DNA from: Bigelowiella natans CCMP2755
Taxonomy: Eukaryota; Cercozoa; Chlorarachniophyceae
Length of the DNA stretch: 22,723 bases
Direction of reading: 5' to 3'
NCBI GenBank assembly: GCA_000320545.1
Contig: ADNK01000184.1
Location: 22,501-45,223 of the forward strand
Shown in pieces: positions 1 to 9,906 of this stretch. A model generated the notes under the pieces. That model did no database searches. It was given only the letters and a program-made list of their open reading frames with translations, and was not told where the DNA came from. How positions within the stretch are numbered: position 1 is the first letter of the stretch; every line of letters begins with the position of its first letter. Made by a program: the position numbers and the translations under genes.

Positions 1-360
1 TGCCATGTCGATGACATTAGATCAATACATCGAAAAACGAAGGTTACTACCCTGTTACAAATGTTCGATGAGAAAAGTGGGGAGGCATTGCATCTGATGA
101 TTGTTCAAATACATGTGGATTAATTGTCCATCATTTATACGTACAGGCGGAGAGGAGATCCGTACTATGCTTACGAGCCACGTTAGAAGTTGCGTTCATT
201 TTGTCACACTAGAACTAGCTGCAGAGAAAGGGACGCATGATTTGTGCGCTGAATGTTCACATCACGTTGTTTGGACGGTCAGTATCACAGTAGACACATA
301 CGAACTTCACGGTGCAGCATCCGCATCCATGCAACAAACAATGAGCCCTCCCCAGCAGAT

Positions 361-830
361 CATTGCAAACGGTGTCATCTAGATGTGCGCATGCAGTGAG
401 TGCACGAACGCAATTCATCAAGCAGCACGTTTGGCGCACTTCATTGGGATGGCATGATCATTGGCATCGTCACACATTGTGTGCACAGGATGTCGTGTGT
501 CACACGTGTCTAGGCGTCAGCCTGTGATGAACACATTGACATGCGCAGTCCACAATGCCAGAATGTGGTGGCGTGGCTAGCCATGTGGAGACGTGTGGCC
601 TTCTGAAGACATCTTTGCATTGTTGTGTCTCCATGGCAGCGCACACGTGCTTGATCAATTGACTCAATCAACCTCAATGCAAGCTAGCAAGTGATCTGGT
701 TTTGCATTTCACATGCTGTCTGCATCATGCGCATCGCACGTTTCGTGTCAATGTGATGCACGTCCAGGTCTCATTCGTGCGCACACATGGCTGCTGACTG
801 GTGTGTCCGTGCACGTCCTCATTTTGGGTG
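361..830. repeat. Alternating purine-pyrimidine island 1
   Basis: This stretch is dominated by words such as GCATG, TGCA, CACAC, GTGTG and CACGT, unlike the AT-rich spacers elsewhere in the window. Similar islands lie at about 7060-7345 and 17800-18180. It shares near-identical words with island 3, for example CAATGCCAGAATG here against CAATGCTAGAATG there. No coding potential or mobile-element hallmark is visible. It could be a decayed dispersed repeat or a non-B-DNA-prone spacer. Confidence 0.5.
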
Positions 831-925
831 CTTGTTCGGGTGAATGTCACGAGAACAAGGAGTGTCTCTCAGGGTCCTCTTGACGAAACCTAGGCGACAT
901 GCATCATTCCTGCGTGTGTAGCCGT

Positions 926-999
926 CTTCACCATCATCATCACAATCATCATCATCATCATCATCATCATGAACAATGAACAATGAACAATGAACAATG
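926..999. repeat. TCA microsatellite followed by GAACAAT tandem
   Basis: An imperfect TCA repeat (about 926-969) runs directly into about four copies of the 7-mer GAACAAT (about 969-999), then a short GATGAT remnant. Open frames here on the minus strand are poly-Asp artefacts of the repeat. Confidence 0.85.
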
Positions 1000-1210
1000 A
1001 TGATGAACCACGTTTCCAAAGTGTTGCAAGACACTTGCAGTGTGCGAAACGCAGTGCCTCGAACTGGCTTCAGTGAGGACTACAACTAGTGAACTAGCAG
1101 GTTTTTGAATTGGCACAGTCAGGCCATTGTGAAACAACGTGGGCAGCAGCAATGTGGCGACGACGCAAGGCATCCACTCTGAGCAAGAACTTCCTGATAT
1201 CTTTGAATGG

Positions 1211-1338
1211 TACGACATAGAACAATGTGGGCAAAATCGTGTGCATTCATCAAGGACGACTTGCACGATGTTGGTACGACAAGGGACAATATGGGCGAAA
1301 TCGGGTGCATTTCTCAAGGGCGACTTACATGATGTTGC
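1211..1338. repeat. Two-copy 64-bp imperfect tandem duplication
   Basis: Copy 1 (1211-1274) and copy 2 (1275-1338) both start TACGACA and align without gaps over 64 bp with about 13 differences, roughly 80 percent identity. A weaker match (AACAACGTGGGCAG) lies just upstream near 1132. Since 64 is not a multiple of 3, the copies read in different frames, which argues against a coding origin. The minus strand gives similar peptide strings, NAHDFAHIV and NAPDFAHIV, in two frames. Confidence 0.75.
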
Positions 1339-1549
1339 TTCAAAACTCACGCTCCTAAACATAGACGGACGACGCGCGCGCGACGAATGGGAGAATGTCG
1401 GACGGGGACTGGTCACCCGTTCTATTTGCGGCGGTAAAATAGTTGGGTGGGGATTGATCTCTTTCTCTCTCCATCTTTCTGTCTACATCTATCAATATCT
1501 ACCTCTTTTAGTTTGAGAGGGGGGGTTAAATTTTTCTTAATCATTTGTC

Positions 1550-2566
1550 ATGAGAAGCTTATTAAAGGTGAATGTTTCAATTCAAAAGGTTCTGGGAGGG
1601 CTTGTTCCCGTTGTTATATTGATTCTAGGTCAGCTTCTACAGCGGAGCTGGCAGAAGAATGCTGCATCCGAAGAGGAAGAAAAGGTGAATTATCGTTTTG
1701 TTTGTCAACGAAGTCACACCCTCTCCAATCTCCAATTCCTCCTTTCTCAGGATACTACGCTTGATACCGAACAAGATGTTTCCCAAACCAGTCTTGATTT
1801 GAACGAAAGCAGTGTCGATGATGAGGTCGGCGCCGGGCGTTCCCTCAGCCAGGAGGAGGCAGAAGACTTGCACTTTTACAGCGCTTTAATTGGCACCTGC
1901 GCCTCATTCGAACCGATGAAAAAAATCATTGATAAGGTTTTGCGGGATTATTAATACGCACTGCCTAGGCATATACGTTATTTACGAGAGTTTTAGAGAG
2001 AATTTTGTACTCTGTCTGCACTACCATATAATTTGATTCTATACCTTGCAGAGATTGCACAGAGAAGCAGATTTTTTGGCTGCTCACAATAAGCTTTGTT
2101 TCCGTTTCGCTGCAGAGGTGTGATGATGCGTGAGTTCCTGGCTTACTATTATATAAGATTGCTACTGCTAGATAATACTTTTTACACTAAACTTAGAATG
2201 AAAAATGACTTGTTCCTCCTCCATTAGACAATTGACCCAGATTTGAGATTTTGTTGCTTGTTTTCTCTCCTCTACAACCACCATCGTTGTCATTTGCCTT
2301 TGTGTATTTTACTCAACGTCTGACTTGTAGATGAGGAAGACGTTTGCAACATTCTTTGCTGGGACGGATGATATCAAAGCTGCCTTATCGGAACGCTGCT
2401 TCCAGTCGGAAGGTTTAGCCAGTCTCGTCGCCCACTCCGAGGTACTAGTAAAGTAGTGAAGTAGTAATAGTAGTAGTAGTAGTAGTAGTAGTCACATCCG
2501 CTGCTGTGCTGCTGATGTTGGAGATGATTGTATTCTCACGCTTTGGTTATTTCCATGTCATGCCAC

Positions 2567-2607
<41 letters not shown>

Positions 2608-3330
2608 CCCCCCCCCTCTCCCTTACTCCCTCAAATTGTACACGAATCGTTAGCTGTCGTTGCATTCATTATTTTAACCGATGCGTAGATTGCTTCTTCG
2701 GCAGTGACTCGGATTCCAACGATGTTCGGCCCCACAACGATCTTCGATCCAAGTAGTAGAGTAGCGCCCATTTACTTTGTATTTAGCAGAGAAAACGAAA
2801 ATACCAGTAGCGGATAACTCCGAATCATTGCCTTGATTCCATCATCGATATCATCTTGTCCTAATTTTTAACCTTTGCTAACATCATAACCAGTTGCACG
2901 CGACATCTTGCTCGCAATTGGAAAGCAGCTGTTCCCTCTATACAGAGAAAGGGTGCAAGGGTGAGGAGAATAGAGGAAGAGGAGGAGAAGATGGTAAAGG
3001 AGGGAGGAGGAGTATTCCAAACCACACTCACACTTACACTCACACTCGCACACACATTATAAATATAGGTTTATACGTTCTGTGAGGTCCGCACTGGCAA
3101 ATTCTACATCGAAGCAACTAAACAGAGATGTGTGTGAATATATGTACTCATGCCCCACACCCACGCACAGCAGCGATGACAGAATGATAAGGATGGCGTG
3201 GCCTTTTTTCTCTTTGTCCTCCTCCTTTCCCCCCCCCCCCCCCCCCTTTGCGTGGAGATACTATATCATTTCGTTAAATTACTTGTCGTAAGATTTTAAC
3301 GATCTATCGATGCGGGGCGGGAGAACACTC

Positions 3331-3364
<34 letters not shown>

Positions 3365-5322
3365 GCTCTGGTACACTCTTGCATATTTCGCCGAAGATGT
3401 GTGTGTTGTTAGATTCTATGGTATTCCTCTCATCAGGTACTGAAGCGGTTACAGCATCTGGAACCAGAGATTATATCCCTCATTCAAGCCCACCCCCCAC
3501 ACTGCTACAGGTATTATTATTATTATTATTATTTATTATTATTATAATTGTTATCTAAACAGAAAAAGAATAACAATTATAAGAATATTGCGGAATATCT
3601 ATCCCGAATGCGCCCCGAAGTATATGAAAAGGGAAAGATGTACTGCTGCTGCTGCTGATGATGATGATAATGATGATAATGATGATGATGATGATGAAGA
3701 TGATGAAGAAGATCAATGCGTAGTAGCAGTCGTTCGTTCTTCCTTTCAGTTGAGTCATCGCTATCGTCGTATATTTACCACTGCTAACTACATCAAGCTA
3801 CGGTGTATTCCGTTCCCAATATCATCCAGATCTACATCCCAATTTAGAAATCCTCTCCCTGCATTATTAACACCGCCATCTCCCCTTTCCTCATTACATC
3901 GTATCATCATCATCATCATTGTCATATTTATCGATTAGATACGTGCACAGTGGCCCCTTAAGCTTCAAGGTGACGCAATCAAAGTACAAAGGAGGCCTTA
4001 TGAACGCGAGATTTAGGTCGGTGATTGCGCAGCTACGATATGTAAAAAGAAGCATTGCATCAGGAGAAGAAGGGGGGGAAGGGGGGCGACGAAAATAGCA
4101 TACAGGCTGCTGAGTGCTGAAAAGCAGCTGATTGTCAAAAGATTAAGATTTGTGATTCGAACGGCGTCTTTCGTTGTTTCTCTCTTCTTTCCAATTCAAT
4201 AGAATTCATTCCTATGCTGCTGCGATGACGGTGAGCTCCTCCTCCACCACACAGGACGCTGGCAAAATGGTGAGTAGTAGTAGTAGTAGTAGTAGTTGTA
4301 GTCGTAACCTCGGGTGTTGGCCGTTGTCCGATATCATGTGAGGGTGGGGGGGGGGGAGGGGGGGGGCAAATGATGATGATGATGAAAAAGAGAAAGAGGA
4401 CAAAATATGAACAAATAGAAGTATTGGATCTTGTAACATGATGACAGCTTTCGTCCTGTCTCTAATATGTAGTCGCTAGTAAGTGTACTTTCCTTCTACA
4501 TGCACATGTTCATTGTCCTCCTTTCCTCCTCCTCCTCCTCCTCCTCCTCCTCCTCCTCCTCCTTCGCCTCCTCCTCCTGCTGCTACTGCTGCTACTCTGC
4601 ATCGTCTATTTCTTCTTCTGGTTTTCTTCTCCTCCTTCTTCTTACTTTGTAATATTCGTGCTCGATGAGAAGGGCAGTTTTGTGCTCTCCTGCGATGTTG
4701 CTGGAGTCGATCCAATATCTCTCCTCGACTGCCGCATAGAGGAAGGAAAGTACTTTGGAAGAGACATGGAAGGTGGGGGATGATCTATGAGAAGGATGCT
4801 ACTGATTCTAATAGTATTTCTACTAATGAAAATAATAAACGATGTTGATGATGAGAGCATGATGCTGATTGTAGCTGCTCCGGCAAAAATGGTGGTGGTG
4901 GTGGTGGTAGGAGGAGGAAGAGGAAGAGGGGGGGCTATGTGCAAATGATGATGAGGAGGAAGTGTAATGATGATGATGATGATGAGGCAACAACCAACAA
5001 GCACTGTTCTAGCTAGATCTTCGCATAGTTGATGATTACACTTTAATTTCCTTGCAGCATTTTCTCACTTTCTTTATCCTCCCCCTCCTCCTCCTCCGCC
5101 TCCTCCTCCTCCTCCTCCTATTCTCGCGCATGATTGATGAATAAATCACAGGTGGGGTGGGATTCACTGTAAGAGGCAGATCGGCAGTACACCCGAAGAA
5201 GCGAGTTACGTTCGATTTGGTACACACCTAGCCTCCTTCCGCAGCTAGCATGGAGAGACTACTCGCTGCTGCGATGATACATACTACTAAGCATTGCTGT
5301 TTTTGTTATTGTTGTTGTTGTT

Positions 5323-5353
<31 letters not shown>

Positions 5354-6106
5354 CTTGAACCGTTCCTTTGCTGCATTATTGTGGATTGATTAGGTTGCGC
5401 AAAGCCAGGCTGAAAAGGCCACGGTACATGCATGGTAGTAGATCAGAAGGGCGAGGAAAAGAAAGAGGAAGAAGGAAGAGAGGGGAGGAGGCAAGAAGGG
5501 TTTGGAGGAGTTGAAGTGCGGCACATTCGTACAATGCTCGTATTCTCTCCCTTCTCGATCTGTGTTTCCTTTGTAGCGACGCTGCGAGGTTTTAAGAGAA
5601 ACCACGTTCCTTCCGTTTTTACACAAACAATGCGAATAATACTGCTATTACTAACACAGTGGGTGGAGAAGCTAGCGATGTTTCAGAAATCATCCGCAAA
5701 CGCCTCGAAGATGATCGACTTCTGCGCGGATGCAACAATGAAGGTTGTACCCTACTTCTATTGGCATGCCTCTCTTTCTCTCCCCCCCCCTCCCCCTCTC
5801 TTTCGCTGTGCAGTAATTATGGTGGCTTATCTCTCTGCGATGATAGATTGGCAAGTATCTGGAAAGCAAGGACTACGACAGTCTCAAGATGTTAACTGAG
5901 CTTGTGGCAAAGCACCTCCTTTGTGCTGGGGTCGGGCAGATTCGTCCTGCCTTGGTAATGAGCTTCCGCCACGTCTACTTCAAAGCCGCGGGTAGAGAAT
6001 CTTTATCCTACTTCTTTTCCTCTTTCCTCTTCTCCTTCGCTTCATCTTCTCGATGTCTGAAGTTTCTTCAGGTGTCAAATGGGAGAGATGCAACTACTGC
6101 TATTGA
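1550..6106 (+). CDS. Many-exon gene of unknown function with N-terminal hydrophobic anchor
   Basis: I do not recognise this protein. Likely exons: 1550-1684, 1751-1936, 2331-2441, 2689-2752, 2894-2960, 3087-3129, 3437-3510, 3563-3639, 3939-4041, one near 4203-4269, 4670-4772, 5152-5219, 5394-5423, 5599-5743, 5847-5991 and 6072-6106. Phases agree from 1550 to 3129, from 3563 to 4041, and from 4670 to 5743. The joins around 3437-3510, between 4041 and 4670, and between 5743 and 5847 are not resolved. The start is the first ATG after an in-frame TAA. Residues about 14-30 (VLGGLVPVVILILGQLL) are hydrophobic, followed by an acidic, Ser-rich stretch, which suggests a membrane anchor with a cytosolic body. 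Recognisably protein-like segments include FDPIARDILLAIGKQLFPLY, IAEYLSRMRPEVYEKGKIYV and SLKMLTELVAKHLLCAGVGQ. The gene could instead end at the TAG at 5229-5231, leaving 5394-6106 as a second gene. The 66-nt intron 1685-1750 is also open in frame, so it may be exon. The last exon could end at 6110 if the preceding donor is at 5955. Confidence 0.5.
2469..2492. repeat. TAG microsatellite in intron
   Basis: A run of TAG triplets lies about 30 bp after the donor at 2442. It closes every frame in that intron. Confidence 0.8.
2572..2616. repeat. TC repeat plus poly-C tract in intron
   Basis: A TC dinucleotide run of about 33 bp is followed by about 12 C. It lies upstream of the acceptor at 2688 and is pyrimidine on the sense strand. 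Confidence 0.85.
3229..3363. repeat. Poly-C tract (18 C) and GAT microsatellite in intron
   Basis: About 18 C residues run from 3229 to 3246 and about eleven GAT triplets from 3331 to 3363, between the exons ending near 3129 and starting near 3437. The poly-Asp open frame across the GAT run is an artefact. Confidence 0.85.
3511..3705. repeat. TTA and GAT microsatellites flanking an exon
   Basis: A TTA run (about 3513-3545) starts immediately after a GT donor. An interrupted GAT run (about 3656-3705) starts just after the donor at 3640. The exon 3563-3639 sits between them. Confidence 0.75.
4274..4388. repeat. GTA microsatellite, G-rich tract and GAT repeat in intron
   Basis: GTA triplets (about 4274-4300) directly follow a candidate donor, then two long G runs (about 4344-4367), then GATGAT (about 4370-4385). 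The G runs are one of the few on the sense strand in this window. Confidence 0.75.
4516..4580. repeat. CCT microsatellite in intron
   Basis: A CCT/TCC repeat of about 60 bp lies upstream of the exon at 4670 and probably supplies its polypyrimidine tract. Long Pro and Gly open frames on either strand are artefacts. Confidence 0.85.
4963..5120. repeat. GAT and CTC microsatellites in intron
   Basis: GAT triplets (about 4968-4985) and a CTC/CCT run (about 5079-5119) lie in the intron ending at 5151. The Arg-rich antisense frame (5036-5227) comes from the CTC run. Confidence 0.8.
5301..5354. repeat. TTG microsatellite
   Basis: An almost pure TTG repeat with a few TTA interruptions lies between the TAG at 5229-5231 and the short exon at 5394. 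Repeats of this kind sit in introns elsewhere in the gene, which mildly supports one continuous gene. Confidence 0.85.
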
Positions 6107-6618
6107 TTGATTTCTGTCGTTGAAAATGCCATATAACTAATGCTACTTCGGCGTCGATACTTGTAATGATACAAGCCATTAATGTGTGCGTAAGGTCGTG
6201 AAAACTGGGACGATGAAGCTTTTAGAGAGATCATGGTAGCGTTCTTGCTCTCCTGTCGTCCGCAGCCGATGCCTCTCCTCGTTTGCATTCGGAGTATATA
6301 TAAATATATAAAGTTATATAGTTATATAGTTTTACAGCACGTGATAGTATAATATTATTTGTGTTAAAGGGTTGGTTCAAGACGATGGTTGAAGGAAGGA
6401 CCAATGAGATTCATGTAATGCACGCCGCCGCTGCTATAGACACAGTTTATAGCTACATCTTATACCATATAGCTATAGTGTATACATTATACGTTGTGAC
6501 AGCAGTTGGACAAATGGGAGTAGGGTAGCGTAGATGCGAGATCAGGGTGAAAGCACAACGTGAGGGATTGGGCAATTGATTTTGCATTGGTGTTCGTCGA
6601 CGCATCGCACCCGCTTTA

Positions 6619-6876
6619 ATAATAGACATAGTAATGTACCGCCAAGTATGCAACGTTTAAATGATGGTTTTTTTCTGTATTGGTAAAACATTGATCTTTT
6701 GCGCAATGACTTCTTTGTTGTGTTTTTACTAGTGATTTTCTTCTACTTGCATTTGCACTGCAAATGTTGCACTGCAAACATTTTTGCGAAAACATCTACC
6801 ATGGCACTTGAAAAAAAATACGCCTTGCATCATTTCCAATGAATTGATGCTTACTACTTATAATAGACATAGTAAT
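6619..6876. repeat. 17-bp direct repeat pair
   Basis: ATAATAGACATAGTAAT occurs at 6619-6635 and again at 6860-6876, 241 bp apart, in AT-rich spacer. No function is evident. Confidence 0.7.
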
Positions 6877-7059
6877 AGCATATATAATATATATATGATA
6901 TTACGTGTCTATAATTTTATGACGAACATTTTGCTTTCTGATCATTCAATTATTCAGGAGGTAAACAGAGTGGAAGAGGAAGGAAAATGCTCTCTACACC
7001 GGCACGATGTGAAGCATCATCATCATTGCGTCATCGCTTAATGAAACCATGCGAACCAT

Positions 7060-7345
7060 CGCATGGATGATGTGAGCGTATACACCGGCCACACAAAATG
7101 TAACTGAACGACGAAGTCACAAGCCATGCATGCTAGCATGCGTCACTACGCATGCACAAGCTTGCGCATTGCCATTTGCATTGTAGCGCATCATTCACCA
7201 TTATGGGTGCATGGTGTGTACATCGTGCATGCACACAAGCTAATCATGCTGTGTATGTGTGCTATACGCGCATGAACAATGCTATGTGTGTCATGCATAG
7301 CATGTGTTTCGACACACGATGTACCAGCATGTAGTGCACACATAT
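7060..7345. repeat. Alternating purine-pyrimidine island 2
   Basis: Dense GCATG, ATGC, TGCA, CACA and TGTG words fill this stretch. It contains the 14-bp perfect palindrome GCATGCTAGCATGC at 7128-7141 and the 12-mer GCATAGCATGTG at 7295-7306, which recurs exactly in island 3 at 18071-18082. It lies between two convergent genes. Confidence 0.55.
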
Positions 7346-8282
7346 TATACTCGCCTAGCGCCCTGCAATGAAAATTCACCGTATGACAGCTGTTCGTGCA
7401 CAAAAGCACAAAGTGAGCACGTAGGATTCAAGTGCAAAGGCAAATTCTCTGGATTTTTTCATGTTTCCCAAATGACACAACTTGTACATGATGAATCAAA
7501 TCAGTGAGAGTAGGTTGCAATTATGCAACCGTATCTCTTCATATCTTGGCAGATTGACTCGATTTCGTTCGGGAGTGTTGCATTAGTTCTAAGGTGCAGT
7601 CTGTATCACTCTTAAATCGAACCATACGAAACGATCTCATTGAGTATGCAAAATGAAATGAGGGATGCTTCTAAATAAGGACCAAATAAGGACACCAGCA
7701 TAGCATGAAATTCTTTGTGGCAAAGATAAAAAATTCTCAAATACGTTGTCTAAAAAACATTGATGTAACATACATCTATATATTATATTATATTATATTA
7801 TATATATATATAGGGATTGATTAAGGAATATATGTGAAGTTATAAAAACAAATATGGTGAGTCATTTAGCAGTCAAAAAGCAGCTGGTAAGGGGAAACGA
7901 ATAAAAAATATATGAACATTCTTGCATTTTTGAGCAATGCTGCTCTTGGACACCTCACCCAATACAATAAACTGCCGTCATCACTAGCCAGTCATTTTAC
8001 TCGATTAAGATAATATTTTCATCAAAACACTCATTGGCTGATTTTAATTTTAAATGCTGCAAACTCGTGGACATCTTGGTTCTTTCCATGGAATTTCGTC
8101 GTTTGTTGGTTGGTATGGCACATAACTATTTGTCAAATGCGAGAAGCATCATGCCACGTTCAGACGTTGGATAGAAGTTGCATCATGTTCTCCCGAAATC
8201 TGTGCCAATAAGATGATGCAGTGGGTTCAGATAAAATGTCGTTTAGGGTTGTTGAAACACGCACGTTTAACAGATTCTATAC

Positions 8283-8298
8283 ATATATAAATATATAA

Positions 8299-8380
<82 letters not shown>

Positions 8381-8410
8381 GAGAGAGATAGAGAGAGAGG
8401 GAGAGAGAAA
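8283..8410. repeat. Long TA microsatellite running into GA repeat
   Basis: About 90 bp of nearly pure TA passes into about 33 bp of GA. It begins about 28 bp past the stop codon of the minus-strand phosphatase gene, so on that transcript it would be a CU-rich then UA-rich 3' flank. Confidence 0.9.
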
Positions 8411-8437
8411 GGAGGGGAACAAATTTATGAGTTACTA

Positions 8438-9906
8438 TTACTTAAATCTCTTAATAAGGAATGGTCTAATGTCTTCCATATCCTTGAGCTTCCTCAGCAG
8501 TGCAAGAACCTAAGACATTAGTTTTTGAAAAAAAAGTGAGTTTCTACAAAGCAGATGAAATGTGTCCACGTGCGTGTGGTTGTTCGCGCGCACACGGGCA
8601 AGTTGGCTGCTCATATCAAACCATGCAACTTTGATGTTCTTCGATTCCAAAACTCCAAATTGAAAAACAGACACTACGCTGACAATGTAGTACCTTCGGA
8701 AGCTCGTTGTCCGTCTTAGAGTCGTAAAAAGACATGATTGGTATGACATTATCCGGGCTCGCCAGCATCGCACAGGGGTTATTATCAATCAAAACGATCT
8801 GTGATCATCAACAAGTCATTTTCACCAAAAAGTACAAATGCAGGGATCTTCACAGGGGGTAGTGTATTATATTGCAGGTTTTGATGTGCATAACGGGGGG
8901 GGGGGGTTCCATGGCTTCTAGTTTTGCTACTACCCGCGACATATCTCGGCCGAGCTTACTAATATCCTTCACGTATGGCTGCCCCTGTTTTCCCAGATAG
9001 CAGATGAGAGTTAAATTCAATGTTTTTGAATGCTCTTCCAAAAAAATTGTGTCTACATTTTGATCAACAGAATTCACAATGCATTGGTAACTGCAACGAT
9101 CCAACAACATCACAATAACCTTAAAGGTGACAGTAGAGCTCCGGTAGAGTCGATGCGTTATGAGTCCTTGCTTGTCAGTCAGATCAAGGACAGGCTTTGC
9201 GTAAAGAGGCACAGCAGCTGTAAAAACCACTACCTCAAAGTCCTTAGCGAGGTCACGCAAAAACTTGTCAAGGCCGGGCCGCTTGAAAACCTGCAAACAT
9301 TCAAATACGTAAATCTTCTACGATTGAGGAGGCTTAGGCATTTGAAAGGACACGATGCTTTGTGCGAGATTTCGGTTATGAATACTTCCTTCGCAATAGT
9401 AGTTTCATGTAAATATCCATGTATGTTGGGGATACCTTTACGGTTTCAGGCGGAGAATGTGCGTCGAGTCTAAGTTGGAATTTGAAGTCCGCGTCACGAG
9501 AAGTATTCTGTCGGTCCTCATCCTGTCTATACGTGTTTTTTGTCTCGAATTGGCTATGCAGCATGGTTTCGTCCTACAATATAAGAAATTGAATAGATCA
9601 GCAAGTGAAGAAGAAAAGAAGGGGAGAGAACAAGAATAAGGAAGAAGAGATTTGGAGAGAACATCAACGTTTTGGGAGATAGATATTGAGACTAATGTTC
9701 CATCTAGAATTGGTTCCGACCATGTCAAGAACAACAGTCACTTTTCCTTGATGCTCTTCCTTTTGGGGAGGTAGAATTCCGCTGTAGTTCTTTGGAGTTC
9801 TAGTCTTGTTCCCAGTTATGGTGGTGCTCCCCGTTCTCTTAGAGGAGCCCATCTTTTTGTTGTCGTTATCCTCCGGCATGGCACTTGTCGCCGGCCCTGC
9901 ACCCAT
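8438..9906 (-). CDS. SCP/NIF-type HAD phosphatase (CTD small phosphatase-like)
   Basis: This is a complete six-exon gene of 238 aa. Exons in transcript order: 9906-9721, 9573-9442, 9290-9120, 8984-8934, 8798-8694, 8509-8438. The start is the first ATG after an in-frame TGA. All five introns are phase 0 with GT-AG ends. The family is the Asp-based FCP1/SCP phosphatases of the HAD superfamily, which remove phosphate from Ser or Thr of partners such as the RNA polymerase II CTD. Motif I is VVLDMDET, with nucleophile Asp61 and acid/base Asp63. Motif II is VVVFTAA near residue 126. The motif III Lys169 lies in YVKDISKLGRD. Motif IV is IVLIDNNP with Asp185-Asn186. The order and spacing match small CTD phosphatases, which end just after a region like TDNELPKVLALLRKL. 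The 47-residue N-terminus is Lys/Ser/Thr-rich without a membrane segment, so a soluble SCP is more likely than a Dullard/Nem1 type. The true substrate cannot be read from sequence. Confidence 0.92.
8895..8906. repeat. Poly-G run, poly-C on the phosphatase sense strand
   Basis: Twelve G on the plus strand lie in the intron 8799-8933 of the minus-strand phosphatase gene, so the transcript carries C12. Confidence 0.9.

Larger units (their letters stand above)
1..1549. other. Non-genic left flank
   Basis: I see no convincing exon in this stretch. Short open frames occur on both strands (for example 101-382 + and 967-1416 -), but they have no recognisable domain and no consistent splice pattern. 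It holds a compositionally odd island rich in GCAT, TGCA and CACA words (about 361-830), a TCA microsatellite, a short GAACAAT tandem, and a diverged 64-bp tandem duplication. The first in-frame ATG of the next gene is at 1550, preceded four codons upstream by a TAA stop. Confidence 0.6.
6111..8437. other. Convergent spacer between the unknown gene and the phosphatase gene
   Basis: No exon is convincing here. The stretch is AT-rich, with an A+T tract at 6293-6350, a 17-bp direct repeat (6619-6635 and 6860-6876), a doubled TTGCACTGCAAA word near 6752-6779, the compositional island at about 7060-7345, a TATAT tract near 7778-7812, and the long TA/GA repeat at 8283-8410. Frames such as 6784-7041 and 7152-7507 have no domain or splice support. 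Confidence 0.6.

Noticed and set aside
101-382. 93-codon open frame with several Cys and His
   Set aside because: No recognisable domain or repeated metal-binding spacing, and no splice-linked partners.
361-830. Idea that this island encodes a Cys/His-rich protein
   Set aside because: Frames are broken by stops, and the vocabulary matches two other non-coding islands.
926-999. Possible CRISPR-like array
   Set aside because: Units are contiguous short tandem repeats without spacers, in a eukaryotic genome.
3588-3938. Open frame with long Asp run
   Set aside because: It is mostly GAT microsatellite and intron sequence; the real exons here (3563-3639, 3939-4041) read in another frame.
4476-5004. 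Gly-, Pro-, Ile- and His-rich antisense frames
   Set aside because: They are translations of CCT, GAT and G-rich repeats inside introns of the plus-strand gene.
5036-5227. Arg-rich minus-strand frame resembling a nuclear targeting signal
   Set aside because: The Arg run is the reverse of a CTC microsatellite before the acceptor at 5151.
5432-5899. 155-codon plus-strand frame starting MVVDQKGEEKK
   Set aside because: It crosses good donors and acceptors, and the real exon frame at 5599-5743 is different.
8283-8410. Possible replication origin or attachment site in the TA/GA tract
   Set aside because: Pure microsatellite composition is enough to explain it; no further signal is visible.
9030-9473. 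147-codon plus-strand open frame
   Set aside because: It is antisense to two phosphatase exons that carry catalytic motifs on the minus strand.
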